Assembly: GCF_963576545.1 (NCBI RefSeq)
Contig: NC_083646.1
Coordinates: 19,684,163-19,748,162 of the forward strand
Reading direction: 5' to 3'
DNA length: 64,000 nt
From: Limanda limanda
Taxonomy: Eukaryota > Chordata > Actinopteri > Pleuronectiformes > Pleuronectidae
Shown here one piece after another: positions 12,715 through 26,463 of this stretch. Within the stretch, counting starts at the first letter, position 1. Each line of letters starts with the position of its first letter. The position numbers and the translations under genes are program-made. Under the pieces are notes generated by a model that did not search any database, was not told where the DNA came from, and saw nothing but the letters and a program-made list of their open reading frames with translations.

Positions 12715-14694
12715 ATTTTAATGATGGCAGGGCTTTCACAGTTTTCACATCATTTAAGACTAATATGTGACACTCAGCTGTGCCAGCTGAAACCTTTGAT
12801 GGCTCAGCGCTCGACTCAGGGCTGTCAAAGCTGCCAGCCTTGGAACATTCCTGTATGCTGCATACACGATTGGTCAAGGAACAAGGAAGTAGATGTATTA
12901 AATTCCAAATAAGATAAAGAGAAGATTGGAGAACCGAGGCTGCTAGTTAGCTTGATCCATGTTATTTGACACAGAAGAAGTATAGTAATTGATCAAAGTC
13001 TTTATGGGAAGGCAGAGATGGCAGAATGATACAGTGTGAGACATGATGTCCTCACATTTATGATTCATATTAAGGAGACTCCTTTTTAGTCTACACCATG
13101 GGCAGGCCTTCATTTGTTGAATGCCTACAGCCTCTTAAGTTCAAAAGCACAAGGACTCCCGATTTGCTTCTAGTGTAAATCACCATATTCACCACCATAA
13201 AACACTTGTGCTGACTGAGAAATTGTGCATCCCATTAATGCATTTAATGCCACATTTCAAAGAGTGTGTAGCATATTGATGTGTTGCAGAGGAGCGATAT
13301 TACATTTTAACCTCACGACAGGCAGCAGCATAAAGTGTCCCTATGGCCGTGGAGGCAAAGGGAGTGAGAAAGAAATAGTGGAGAAGTTTTGAGAGATAGA
13401 TGGAGATGTGAGTGTAGGACAGAAGACAGTTAAAGACCAAAAAGTGTCACGGCAAAAGACAAGTGAAAACCGAATCAGTGTGAGAAAAAAAGAGGAATGT
13501 GGTACAGAAAAGAAAGAAATGGAAGGCAGGAATTCTAAAATGAGACCGACAGATCAGAGATGAAAAGGACTGAGAGGCAAAATAGAGTAAAAGTAAATAA
13601 AAGGTAAATCGCCATTGAACACCATTCAACTCTGGTGGCAGCAGGAAGCTGTGTGCAAACTTGGATGTGACAGGTACAAGGGAACTGTGACTAGTGGTCA
13701 CTGTCCAGTCTACAAATAAATTAACTTAAGACAGTCTTTTTAGTAAAACTACCTCAAAGTAATTTTGGGGTTTGTGTGCTTTGGATTAATCGCTAATATT
13801 TCAGCACAGGGCTTGCTCGAGGGTATGAGACAGATTTCCATAACCACATTTAATGAAAATAACCTCACTTATAACTCATTAATGTGTCTACAATTGTAAC
13901 CAATTAAATTGCACAGGCAAATTAAATCGATGCTAGGAAGAAATCCATTATGGTACCGAAGCACTGAGACAGATTTCTTCGATGTTTCTTTGAGAAGCAT
14001 CCATGCATGGTACTGTTAATCATGCACAAGCAAACTGCTGTCTGATGCTTAGAAACGCTTTGCAGCTCGAGAAATTCAAATGGCTTCACCTGGATAATGC
14101 CTTACAGGTGCTATACATTTTCACATGCAGTGTGTCACTGAGCTGCATTGCAGCACACAAGATAAGGACTGACAACAAGGTTTAGTTGCATAAAAGGAAG
14201 GAACTGAATGCTGGGCAATGTGTTCCCTAACATATCATTAAAAGCGTGTTATGTATTTCAAGACGAGGTTGTATCTGTCTCCTTTAAAAATGGTGGCTCT
14301 ATTAGAAAAAAAAAGATGGTGGTGAGGATTAGGACTGCTTTAGCTGAGCTCATTTACATCCCCAGCATCAGCAATCTAATGCTACTTGAGGAGGGATTAA
14401 GCCTCTCTCCCCTTGACTTTGATCAGATATATAACACTTGTCTTTCTACTTAGAAATATTCACCCCCAAGGATAGAGGAAAGGAAGGGACTCATGTATAA
14501 TTTTTGCAGTACCTCAGGTTTTTTCCTTTGTAATAATCCCTGTGTTAATGCAGAGGCAATGACTATGTCTACAGCAAGTCCCTCATTTGCTCGGTCGCAA
14601 GTCCAGTTAAACATTGATAGGGTTGAGGAACAGCAGGGAGACCTGTAATGACTGCAGATATATAATTCATATGACATCATACATATATATATAT

Positions 14695-14905
14695 ACACCA
14701 ATCACAGGGCCAACATACATAGACAACCTTTCACACTCACATTCAGCAATACGGTTTATTAAGAGTTTCCAATGAACCTAACCAACAAAATCCACATATA
14801 CATAAGTAGTACATTGATAATGCACAAGGAAACCAGGATTCAAACTAAGAACCTTCTAGCTGGGAGGAGACAGCATTAACCACTGCACCACCATGTCGCT
14901 GTCAT
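14695..14905 (-). repeat. Degenerate fish interspersed repeat, reverse copy
   Basis: It contains CAGGGCCAACATACATAGAC, TTTCACACTCACATTCA, CCAATGAACCTAAC and AACCACTGCACCACC, which are landmarks of a high-copy teleost repeat I know from memory. A forward, equally diverged copy of the same family appears at 62576-62755. Confidence 0.55.
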
Positions 14906-16026
14906 TTAGTCATAGTTTTTAAAGTGTACGATGACTCTCATCAACATCTCATACTTCTGAAATCAATTAATATTGAAAATGGAGGTTCACATTTCTAATT
15001 TAGTTGTAATTACAAATGCAATTAATATATTTGCCCATTTCAGGCCTGACAGCTATAAATTGGTGAGAATACTGAGCTATTTTCATATCAGCTCTACATG
15101 TGCAGTAAGATTCAGCAGTCACTTGGACTAAAAAAAAAGTGCCATGGGCAAGTGGGAACGTCAATGCTCTGACTTTAATTCTCAATTTGCGTAGTAGAGC
15201 GCTGAGGAGGCACTGTGAGTTTAATCCAGTCACACTCCCAGACATGGAAATGGTTTGAATGGTCTATGTGGCCTAATTCTTTTATTCTGTTGGACAGAAA
15301 TCGGCAACAAGAATAACAGTGTGTCAATAGACCATATTCTCATGTTACCACACTTGCCTGTGTGCTCTCTATCTGCCCCTATTTAATGAATGTCCAGAGA
15401 CAATTTAGATGGAGGGAATCGAAATGGGTCCCTGTGAGAATCAGCAGCAGCTCACAATTAGAATAGCCATTAATTCTCCATCTCACTGCTTTTCTGCTTA
15501 GAGTTGATCCTGTTTGGTTCTCTATGTCAGTTTTTCAGTCTCTTTGACACTACACTGCCACCACTGCACTTACAGTCTACTTACTGCTCTCAGTTTTCCT
15601 TCAACCATTCATGATGTCTTTGAAAAAGAAAGTGAATCGGGAAATACATACTTTTACCGCTGATCTAAATTGGATATCACCTTGTATTGGGTTAGCTTCT
15701 CGAGTACTACAGTGAAAATAATGGTTTGTTCTGTAGTGGGGGGGAACATAAGGAAAGAAATGCTTACTTAAACCAGTTTATTCATACTGACTTCAATGCT
15801 GGACCTCCAGGCTAAGCACAGCAGACCACTTTAAATCAAATGAAAGATGGCTACTCTGTCCAGTAAATAAACGGATTTCTGATAATTACACGGTATAGTT
15901 ATGACATTTAAAATTTGGTCAAGCTTTGGCTGTATACAACTTCATGATCAAACAGCAGTTTGTACAAATAGTTGGTATTCTATGTATGCCTGCACTTGTG
16001 TCCTCGCCTATAGCTCTGTCTGTCAG

Positions 16027-16137
<111 letters not shown>

Positions 16138-16395
16138 GACTTTGAACGGTGAGAAAGGTAAGAGAAACTGGGAAAAAGATGACAGAGAGAGAGAGAAATA
16201 CTAACAAAAGGAGGTGACTGGTTGAGACACTGAGGTGTTGGGAGACAGTAGGGTGTGAACGGTGAATTGGTGTGAGATTTTGTGTTGTGTGTGTTGAGTG
16301 AGGAACAATTGGTGATGAGTAGAAAGGGCAGGATCTCTGTGGAAATATGATCAAAGAGCCATCTGCCCACATAGAGGATCCGGGTCGGATTTAGA

Positions 16396-16430
16396 CGAGA
16401 GAGAGAGAGAGAGACAGAGACAGAGAGAGG
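16396..16430. repeat. GA-rich simple repeat
   Basis: This is a run of GAGAGAGA with two GACA interruptions on the plus strand. Confidence 0.85.
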
Positions 16431-16758
16431 CTCGATCGGAGCCCAGACCTGGAAAAGAGTGATGATTCTGGCCCTTGGCAACAGGCTAACACCATCCTTT
16501 AATGAAAAGGAACCTTCCATCTGCAGCTTGTTGTTTCTTCTATGCTTGCCGTATCTCAAACATATGCTGAACCATATTCTTTCTGCTGTGCTTTGGATTG
16601 TAGAGTGAGTTGGCATGAGCAAACATGCTCTGCTGACATTGGGCTGTTTGAGGATTGCATATAAAGATGAGAGTTGGAGAACCTTGACCCTTCCTTTCGT
16701 ATTTCCTCTTTTTTGTTTGAACGTTGGGGGACCAACTGAATTAAAATGCAGAAACTTA

Positions 16759-16930
16759 GTTAAGGCTCCATCCACATTCCTACGGATTTTTTTTTTAAAC
16801 GTGCCAACCCTGCTCCAGATACGCTTGGCGACCACACAACTCCAGAGTTTTAGAGTCGCCTAAACAGAAGTCTGGTAGCGCAGCTGGCACAGTTTTAGTT
16901 TGAAAACTCGAGAGCTGTATTTTAGTCTGG
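16759..16930. repeat. Possible old fish repeat
   Basis: GGCTCCATCCACATTCCTAC followed by CCAGAGTTTTAGAGTCGCC resembles a teleost repeat with a 'ggctccgtccacac..tacg' terminus. A second possible relative is at 45745-45865. The copy is very diverged and the call rests on memory. Confidence 0.35.
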
Positions 16931-19687
16931 AGGGGCAGAAACTGAGATGTTCGGAAACAATGACATAGACTCTCACAACCTCTTACTGATTTGGTCTTTT
17001 CCGTCAAGAGGTAAACTTCCCTGATTCGTCAGGCTCCATCACTTGACTCTCTTCAGAATAAAACAACCGGCATTAGCCTTGGCTACCAGAGTAGAATGCA
17101 ACATGGATAAATTACAAGCTTCACTGACTCTGTTGTCTTTGCTTGTTTTTCAGTTAAACTCAGAATCTTTACAATGATAACACTTGTTACATGCTTAGAA
17201 GACAAGCTATTATTGGAGCATACATACATGCCCAGTGTATGTGAGTGGTCCTGTGATATGTGTTTTCTGGCTTGTTGTTATCGACGAAGAAGCATCTACT
17301 TTTGTGGACTGAGATTTTTTTCCAAAAAATGTATTATGGATGTTGCTTAAGAGGTGAAGTTATTTGTGTTTCATTCCAATAAAAACTATATGACACAATT
17401 TAAACATATTGTTTAAAAATGTACATACTGGTCTACTCCACATATTTCATAGTGTGAAATATAACCGTCACAAAGTCAGTTAAAGTTTGCAGAGTATTCT
17501 GGTAGATTGGAAGGAAATGATATGAGAATGACTTCCAAGCCTTCTCTGTAAGAGCGTTTACCTAATAGTAGTTCATTTGTCCTTGCGGACACTGTCTGAT
17601 GAGGTGGCTGTCTCTAAAAATAACAGCAGCACTTACTGGGAGGTGATTTGGGGTAAAGCGAGGCTGACACAGCAAATGCAAAGCAAAAGGTGTTGCCTGC
17701 TGGGAGTATGTGCATCACAAGTTTGATATTCAGCCAAACTGCAATAAAATCCTACATCTCTTCACCTAAACAGTTCTCTTGAGTAAAACAAATTCAGTGA
17801 CAAAAGTGTGTTGAAGTGTCCATAAGGAGATTCAGACAAGCTTGTACAACGGATTAAGCCAAAATCGTCTATGCTTAGTTGCTCCAAGTGATTACAGCTA
17901 AAGAATTGTTAAATTATACGCCATACACTGCTTATGTTTTGTGCACGTCATCACAATGTGCAGTAAATCACTCTCATTTGCACAATGCCTCTCGACATAT
18001 TTAAGAGTGGATTATTTGCATTACTGTGACAAAGTCTCATTTAATCACAGCATTGGATAAACAGCATGGTATCAAGAGCACATCAGTCTTTCATCAACCA
18101 GATACCACAGAAACCTTTATTAGAGCATGTACTTCACTCTCTTTTGTTCCGGACGGTCGAGCGAAGGAGCTTGTTGACACAAATTGCCTATGCACAGCTA
18201 GCTTCTTTAAGAATTCAAGTCCTGGGTGAGTGTTTTTGAATATGCAAAGCAGTTTCTGATTAGGAAATTAAAGTATGAAGTTTTCCAAGTGTCAATAAAG
18301 AAAAACTGACTCCTGAAACTTTTTGAAATATCTTCGAGCAGTTAACTGATCCTGGCACTAGCTATACATTCGAACAGTATGGGTCCAGATCATTTTTCAG
18401 TTTGTTTAATATTTTAGAACTACCAAGTGCATGTTAAATGAGGCAAATACTCATAAATATTGTGGTACTTTGGTAGAGCTTTGATAGAATGGATGTTTAG
18501 GGTTTGTGCATTATTATCCCCCAAAAAACAGGCACTTTAAATGGTAACACTGGTAAAATCCTCTATCCCCTATTAACAGACTGTTTTCACTGAAGAATAA
18601 ATAACAGGTTAAAATTAATTACGTTCACGAGCAACAAGGTTAACAGCCCATATGATCCATTTTACTTTGGTTTCCCTTGTCCTGAGGTAGACAAAAAAAT
18701 TTACAATCGAAACGTTTCCACAACATAAACCCGCCAGATTCATTTGCCGGCAGTCACAGTATTTCCAATCTGCCAGGCAGGATAAAAAGGAACAGTAAAT
18801 ACTGCGATTGCATGAGTTTCAGGTTATGAAGGAATAATGTGGCATTTTCATCTGCAACCCCCTGTCTTTCTCCCTTCGGTGTCTGTATACAGGCTATAAC
18901 AGTTCCTTCTTGTGTTTTGGTAGCTGGGTAACCACAATAAACTAAAAGTGAGTCTGGGTTCATTTCTCACTGTCCAACATTCCTGGATAGTAATAACGAA
19001 CTATGTGCCTTTATTCTCGTAGCTCATGTAACCTGGTAATACTACCCATATAGAGGAGAGGTGACCAGGACTTCAGTAAGACAGCATTTGTCCTGCCCCC
19101 GTACAGGTCATGGAACCCACCACACTGTTAAGATCAGATTTGGTAGACCTGGTTAGTGTTGCAAAGAAGAGGCACAGAAGTGTTCAGTGAAGTCACAGCT
19201 GAGCAGAAACGCTGCAACACTTCATAGTAGATGTATGACTCCTGCCAACAGCAATAATGTATTAAGCTACCTCCTCCACAGGAATAAATATTTGATTAAC
19301 CTTTCCATACTCTGCGGCTCTAATCAACTACTTCACCGTGATTAAAATCACTCCAGCCCATTGCAAAACATTTTTTATCTAATGACGACTTGTACCACTT
19401 TCACTATATCTGCAGTGCAGACCAATCATCCAGTCACACAAGCTGTCAGTAATTCAAAAGATATAAACTTGAAGTAATTAATGGAAATTTAAATGACAAA
19501 AAAAAATATCACCTTGTTACTCTAAATTTCTTGTCCCAACCCTAAAATATGTAGATGTACATAACTTCATGTTCTTCATGACACAATTTTAACATATTGC
19601 ACAGCTAGGAAATAAAGTTGGCTTCAAAAAGCAGAACATGCTGTTAAAATAATGAAATACTCATTTTTAGTAATAAAACATCCTCAC

Positions 19688-19882
19688 CTCTGCAGATTGG
19701 CACAGGAAAGTCCCACACTGACACCGCAGCTGCATTAGTGACACAGGTGAGTTGTGAATGTCCATCTAGGACATAGCCAGTGACACATCGGTAGCGAATC
19801 TTGCCACCTACGTTGAACTGAGTTCCATTCAGTATGCCTTTGGGTGGAACCCCAGGGTTTCCACATGAACTGCTTCTTAGCT
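19688..19882 (-). CDS. csmd3: CSMD3-like exon: Sushi (CCP) domain 1
   Basis: This 195-bp exon encodes one complete Sushi module: ELRSSSCGNPGVPPKG, ILNGTQFNVGGKIRYRC, VTGYVLDGHSQLTC and WDFPVPICRA. All four cysteines, the conserved G-Y and the tryptophan before the last cysteine are present, giving the usual C1-C3 and C2-C4 disulfides. Sushi modules are protein-binding folds shared with complement regulators. The start of the exon (AG after TTTTCCAG) completes a Glu codon from CUB1, and the end (AGAG|GTGAGG) gives the first base of the Ala codon shared with CUB2. It is a symmetric phase 1-1 exon, so it could be skipped or shuffled without a frameshift. An NGT sequon lies near residue 17. The match to human CSMD3 is strong at both ends of the module. 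Confidence 0.97.
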
Positions 19883-22349
19883 CTGGAAAATGGACAGAGA
19901 AGCAGGGTTGTTAGGAATAACAATGTTTTGCTATATGACATATGCCAGTCTTCCTTTATTTGATCCTAAGTCATAAATGCAAAGCCATTTCACATATGTC
20001 TTAGTAGTTTAAACTTCAGTAATTAAGTCTACATACACTGTTAAACGTTTAGTTTACATTTGAAGTCATTGCTACTCAAATGCCCAATTACATTTGAGGA
20101 ACTTAAATGAATATGAGAGTATGATAACATGTGATGACCAAGTAGCACTGATGTGTCGTTCTGGTGTCTTACCAATCTTCTTATGGTAAGAGTTCACTGA
20201 AATAACAAATTATTTAACTGGGAGCAGCACTGAAGTGCAGGGAAAAAACAAGTAAATTGGCAAAACATTAGAAAAAATAAACCTATACAAAAAGATGGTA
20301 GGAGGACCTAAAACTAAAAACTCCGGTGAAATGATTCTCCAAGTCCACAGTTTGGTTCATATGAGGGTTTTTTTCTTCTTTTGTTTGTTTTGTGGGGAGG
20401 GGGAAACACAAATGAACCGACGCTGTTGACTTGAATGCGCAAGTCTAGTCTGACATTGAAGAGTTGTGATCCATCTTGAACTAATTCAAATAGCATAGCC
20501 TTACTTTTAAGACAGGCGTGATCACGTTGTCAATACTAGACCACAGCAGTCATGTCGCAAAATAAACAGCTTGACTTAACTGTACATAAAATAATAAGTT
20601 TTGTCACTTTCATGTGTTCCAGTATTAATTGTAAAATAAAAAGAGGTGAACAGGCTGCACCTGAAGTGGTGCCAGCGGATGTCACAGTTCCATCATTCTG
20701 TATGACAATATGAGAATGTGGAATCATTACACCTCCTCTGCAGACTATAATCATGTACAGCCCTGAGTGGCCACTCTGCTTAATAGTTGGGGAAGAACAA
20801 GTAATTTTGATCATTTCAGTGATGATAAAATCTAGCACTAAATATGCACCAGATCTTCAAATGTTGAAAAGCACCTATGTCAAATGGCCTTTGTGAATAT
20901 GGATCTCTTATAATTAATTTAAATTATGTCTCTCAATTGCTTTCCCATTCATTCATTTTTCTGACGCACTTTTTCGGTAACTCATGGTAATAGCAGAAAT
21001 ATGGGTAAATCTGCAGGAGGCATGTTTTTTACTTGAATGACATGACCATTTCTCCAGTTAATGTTTTTTCCAATACTGCAACGTCTATTCTTTACTTACA
21101 TATTTCTCTGCCTTGTTAATAACGGTGCTTATCATGGCACAGATATTAGAGGAAAGGTACTGCATGTCACAAAACAACAGTACCCATGAAAAATAAGAAA
21201 CACGATGGCAATGATATTCTAAATCTTCAGCCAGACCCATTTTTTAAAGAAGACATATTGAAGTATAAATATTCCACAAGAAAACAATGTCCTATTGTGC
21301 TCATGTGCTGACACAGCCAAAGTAGTTATGATCAATGTATTCACTGGTAAACTAGTGACAGATAATTTTGATAACATTTTCCAGAAGTGTGAGTAAGAAG
21401 CCTAGAGGTTTCTTCCTCTATTCTTTCGGTTAAACACAATCTTCCAGTATATTTGTCTCCTCTTAAACCTCCATATTTGTGTCTCTGCTGATATATTTTG
21501 TGCAGACTGGACATTTGCAGAGGAATTTTGGCAACGCTTCTATTTCAATCTGCAGTCGAGGACAATAACACATCGTTTTCTTTTGCCTCAGGAGTAGTGC
21601 TCACCAAGAAATTGTATGAATATGTGCAATAAACACATAACAAAAGACTATATGAAACATCGCACATAAGAAGAAAAAAAAATGATCGACGCATGCAATG
21701 CATTCACATAGGTTATTTTTAAGTAACAGCCCTTTAATCACACAACTTATTTAACAGGCTTTAAATATGCGGAGGAGGGAAATGTTCAACTGCTTCTACC
21801 ACCACATTATGGGTCAGTAACAACCATTTACCTAAATTTGTAAGGTTTGCTATGATGACTGACTGGAATGCCAATAGATGTGCAGCTACACAACCAAAAT
21901 GGCTGCCACTGATCATCGACTGTAAAGTGATGACACGTTTACACTTACTCCCATTGTACAAAAATAAACCCAAAATATACCAATGCGAGAGCTGACCTCT
22001 TGTCGTCATTTGGAGTCTGCAGTGGTGATCAGGGTGCCGTGATATTGTGGGACCTCCAATCAATAAAACCCAGCTAGTCTGATCAGATCCAGTGTTGTCC
22101 TGATGGTAATACTAGGTACTTCCATCCTGCAGCTTCTGAATGAACATGCAGTCAAATTGAATGACTATTTTTAAAATGTGCCATCGGTTGGCCGCTTATT
22201 GTTCCAATGGTCAAGTCAGAAAACAGTAGGCCTTTTTTACACCAACACAAAATCCATGAATGGATAGATGGACAGATGGATATATAGACAGAGAGAGATT
22301 GGAAAGTATACATAAGGTCCTGATCCTGATCTGTGTACAGTCCATGTTT

Positions 22350-22636
22350 ATCATTATGTCGTGGTCATCTCCAGCCTCAAATACAGCAGGGCTCTGGCAG
22401 GCCTCCCTTCAGGCACGGTGAAACCCTTACAAATTGTCCAGAATGCAGCGACATGTCTGGTCTTCCATCAACCGAAAAGGGCACGCATCACTCCATTGGT
22501 CACCAGAATCGAATTCAGGTGACTCATGGCTGCCAACAGAGAAAACTTGTGGGTCTGCAGGACAGACCAGAATAAAGGCGCATTACTCTACGACGTGATG
22601 TCTGGCATTATCATCCCTACACACAAGGCAAGCATG
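22350..22636 (+). pseudogene. LINE (L2-type) reverse transcriptase fragment, left part
   Basis: The plus strand reads, in frame, ALAGLPSGT, LQIVQNAATCLVFHQPKRAR and ITPLVTRIEF. This corresponds to the C-terminal region of L2-clade reverse transcriptases (LAGLP.., QNAAARLV, ITP). The frame then decays. The element is cut at 22636 by the hAT insertion and resumes at 23512. Confidence 0.75.
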
Positions 22637-22644
22637 GTATAGAC

Positions 22645-23503
22645 CAGGGGTGGGCAAACATTTTGACTTGCGGGCCACAATGGGTTCTAAAATTTGACAG
22701 AGGGGCCGGGCCAGGAACAGATGGATGGAGTGTTTTTGTGAACTAATATAAATGACATGGAAAAATCATTACATGAAAGGATTTGGCCTTTACCAAGCAG
22801 CAAAGCACTTATTTGCAAGGCCATTTAACAAAAACCCGCCTTCAGAGAAAGGCTTGCTAGCCTTTGCTATTTCGAATGCCCCCAAAAAAACATGCCTTGG
22901 TAGATCACTCTTTAATCGCATTTTGTATGTGAAAAAAAATGTTGCTGAGTCTGTAAATTAGTCGCCAACCTCTGAGCTGCAGCCACCCATTCTTGCGTTG
23001 ACTGCTTGCTAGCGTAGTTAACATGCTACGTAGCAAAGTGACGGCTGATGTTGTACTCCATGAAAACTGCGACAGTTTCTCGGCATATCAGGCATACAGC
23101 CTTCGATTGGATTTCAGTGAAAAAGTATTTTGTTGTCGACTCAGTGTTGAACACTTCATTTCCTTGATCCTCTCATTTTACAGAAGGGCTCACAGGGCAA
23201 AGGAAAAAAGTGAAGGGAGATCATGTGCCCTTTCGAGCCCTATACACCACACTCCGGGGCAAATTTAATTTAGCTGACACTTTTATCCAAAGCGACTTAC
23301 AATAAGTGCATTCAACAACAAGAATCAAGAAAGTACGATGTCTTAATATAAAGCAAAACTACAAAGTGCTATAAGTACGTGCCATTTAAGTGCAACTAAA
23401 TTGTTAGTTTAGTTTAGTTTTTTTTAAATTATTTGGACAAGTTTGGCGGGCCGGATTAAAAAGCCCAACGGGCTGTATGTGGCCCGTACTTTGCCCATGT
23501 CTG
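22645..23503. mobile_element. Non-autonomous hAT element inserted in the LINE
   Basis: The termini CAGGGGTGGGCAAAC and, inverted, CAGACATGGGCAAAG are flanked by the perfect 8-bp duplication GTATAGAC at 22637-22644 and 23504-23511, the hAT signature. The ends carry the GCGGGCC motif seen in the hAT at 9157. The interior, with open frames of 69 and 81 codons, shows no recognised transposase motif and contains an inverted L2-tail-like segment. Confidence 0.9.
23262..23420 (-). repeat. Inverted L2/SINE-tail-like segment inside the hAT
   Basis: TTATCCAAAGCGACTTACAA and the following AAGTGCATTCAAC are the reverse complement of the widespread 3' end of fish L2-derived elements (..gtaagtcgctttggataa..). 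A forward copy of the same tail closes the interrupted LINE at about 23789-23826. It may be a third layer of insertion or part of the hAT consensus. Confidence 0.65.
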
Positions 23504-23511
23504 GTATAGAC

Positions 23512-23830
23512 TGTTCTAATCTGTGGTTCCACAATGGCAGAAAAAGCTATTTATTGCTTTCAGAGCTCGAACTTCCCTCCATCTTCAAGAACCTCTTGAA
23601 GACTCATGTCTTCTGAGAGCACCTCCTGTCCCTCACACCTCTAACAACATAGCATGCCTAACTAGCCTTTACTTTGCACTTTTGTCCCACTTATTCTACA
23701 CATTGTCTTATTAAGCAGATTTAGCCCTTAGCACTTACTCCAAGGGTCTGCTGTACTGGAGGTTTAGCGCTGTCCATCAATTCTACCTCGCTTTGGATAA
23801 AAACGTCTGCCAAATGTGTAAATGAAATCT
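23512..23830 (+). pseudogene. LINE (L2-type) fragment, right part with 3' tail
   Basis: The plus strand encodes LPSIFKNLLKTHVF, the end of an L2-type ORF2, followed by an untranslated region and the tail CGCTTTGGATAAAAACGTCT with GTAAATG. It is the continuation of the fragment at 22350-22636, separated only by the hAT and its target duplication. Confidence 0.78.
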
Positions 23831-25901
23831 GTAAAGTCACAATTTCCAGGAATCTTTATTTTAGTCTCATTTCTAATCTATTTTACACAGCAGATGCTCA
23901 TATATACATCCCTTATAAGTATGGTCTATAATGAGTGCAATATAAAATCTCAACATCAATCGACAGCTGTTATATATTCATGAGAAAAATGAATCACCAA
24001 CAGACTGCAACAGGAATAAGGTAGGAAAGCTGGTTTGGGCCAATCGAAGTCTGTAAGATTAAATCACTGATAAATGACTGAGAGTTCAATTTGGAGAATG
24101 TCATCCCTGACAGAGACTTGATGTGTAGAACTTCAGTCCATTTGATTTGTTACAACAAGTTATAGTCTAGAAATTCTACCACCAATAACATGTTTGTGTT
24201 CATCTCCAAAACAATGCTGGACTGCACCCAAATGCCCTTATATGTGTTTGTGAAAGAATCTTTCCAACCTTTCTTTTGTCTGAGCTCAGCCTGTATCTAT
24301 AAGGAGTAGAGCTGCACCATGATCAGGCTGAAGTTGACAAGACACGACAGAGTGCAGAAATGAAAGGACTGGTTTTGATCACTGTTATATACGGGTGTAT
24401 CCATAGTATTTCCTCAGGTCTTATGTGCTCTTCTCTGTAACATTAGGTTGTCAGCTTGGTGAAAATATCTGAAAGCTGCCGACCCAAACCCACAGTGTGT
24501 CTGAGAGAGTGACTTATGACAAAATTGTCTCAGGCTATTATATGTTATCTTGTGTCAGAAAAATGTGTCTTGTTTACTATATAACGAAAACCTGGCATTC
24601 ACCCTGACTGATGTGGGGGTGAGGAGTGAGAAACAAAGTTAAGATTCGATGCAGGTATCTGCATGACATCTGACCAGCGCAGAGGTCAGCGGCGAGGAGG
24701 GACAGTCAGACTACTAACTATCACATTCATATGAAGCTCCAGTACTTTGCAGTAGCAGATGTGTATACATGACAGACTGTTTTTCTGTGATATGCCTGAG
24801 GTACAAAGGTTCATGTCAAGGAAATATTCTGTGTATCATCCATGTACCATACAGTACAATTTTGTATGGTTACAGCATTTTTATACCAAATCAAAACAGA
24901 TTTGGTTCATATATACCCTAAAGGGAAAAACCTCAATATTCAGACTGTTAATCAATCCCTACACAAATGAATACAAATTATATTATGTGTATTGATCTGA
25001 TGTTTTATTATGTAGCAATTCTCCACTGTTATCAAATCTAGCTTTGTAAAACAGGCTGCAATGAATATATGCTTCCCTACATGGCACAGCATGATCCTTG
25101 GCAACAAATTGCAAATTTGTCTCCATGGGAATTACAGGGAGCCTGTGAAATTGAATTTTATTTGTTTGAAAAATCAGATTGGTGTAGTTCAACAAAATGT
25201 GGAAAAGCATATGACAGGCAATCAAAATATGTACAAACTCACCACAACAAGCCTTTAGAGTTTGGTGCAAACAACGTGAAATTCAAATTCAGCACACTGC
25301 AGAGCTGAAAACATTGCATTAAAAAAAGGAAATCTGATGGTCAGCGCTTGGTGCTGTGTGCAACTAGAGATCCTTCAGAACGCCGACAAATAATCTGCAA
25401 TTGGACATTTTCCGAACGAGGATAGTAACAGTCACAGGAGAGTACCGGAGGCATACAGTGCTCGAGCTATTTAACACTCATAGGCCAAAACAATTAAAAC
25501 TGAACCATGATGGCAAGCTTTTCTTGGACGACTTGTTGGTGAAGAACTGTGCCAATGATGTCGAGAGAAAAATGAGGTCAGGTAATGTAGAACCAATATA
25601 TCAGACACTGCACTGTAAATGTCAGGTATGATTTTATCTTTAAATTGGATTGAATGTACTGTAGCTCATCTACTATTCTCAATCTCTATAGTGAGCTCAT
25701 ACTCAGTGTCAGCGTTCATCAATTCTAATGCTGGCCTTCGTAAGGCTGTATTCTGCAGCAAAAGGAAAACCAGCAGATGCTCAAGCTTAAATTGCTTGGT
25801 TTGGGATTAGAGAAAAATGCATTAAGACATCACCCAGACATGCATACTGGATATACTTTACTTGAAGCAGAATTTTTTATTACTTTGGTCAAATCACTGG
25901 G

Positions 25902-26040
25902 CTTAAAGCAACACTATGCATTTTTTGCTGAGTGACAGCAGCCTCTGCAGCCACAAGTGGTAATTAATTCTGTTGGGCTCCAAGTCTGAGCAGTTAAGTG
26001 GTTTTCATGTACAGAAAACAAAGCCTATCAATCGCTTGAC
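25902..26040. repeat. Possible teleost repeat fragment
   Basis: It begins TTAAAGCAACACTATGCATT and continues with CAGCAGCCTCTGCAG, resembling a dispersed fish repeat I recall by the phrase 'ttaaagcaacactatgtaac'. Its limits are unclear. Confidence 0.4.
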
Positions 26041-26230
26041 CGGAGCTCTGACTGTATAGTCGCACTCGCTGAGCTGAAATATGGCTGAACAGACGGTACC
26101 CCTAGCTTCCCCACGGTAACAAACACAACTAACTCAGTTTAGAATTGTTGATATTGTTAAAGTTTCTTTGCTGATTATTGGAAACAAATGCTAGTTTTTA
26201 ATACCTTCTAAGTCTATTTAAGAAAAAAAA

Positions 26231-26463
26231 AAGATTAAGATACATTTTATTATCCCACACACATACTCATGCAAGGGGAAATGTAACCTCTGCTTTTAAC
26301 CCATCTGGTGCAGGACACACAGAGCAGTGGGTAGCCATGTACGGCGCCCGGGGAGCAGATGTTAGGGGAGTAAGGTGCCTTGCTCAGGGGCACTAGACAG
26401 GGTAGGGAGAATCCTCTTGGATTTTTGGACAGATTTTTTCTGCCACTAGTCCACCGCCTCTCC
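26231..26463 (-). mobile_element. tRNA-type SINE, reverse copy with internal deletion
   Basis: The reverse complement runs from GGCGGTGGACTAGTGGCAGA through CCCTACCCTGTCTAGTGCCC, CTGAGCAAGGCACCTTACTC and CATCTGCTCCCCGGGCGCCG to a TATCTTAATCT tail. It matches the copy at 42563-42930 over its length but lacks the segment that contains the GGTTCGATGC B-box-like motif. Confidence 0.8.

Noticed and set aside
22752..23268. Two open frames inside the hAT at 22645 as a transposase
   Set aside because: They are 69 and 81 codons, with no DDE or hAT dimerisation motif visible, and match no transposase part I know.
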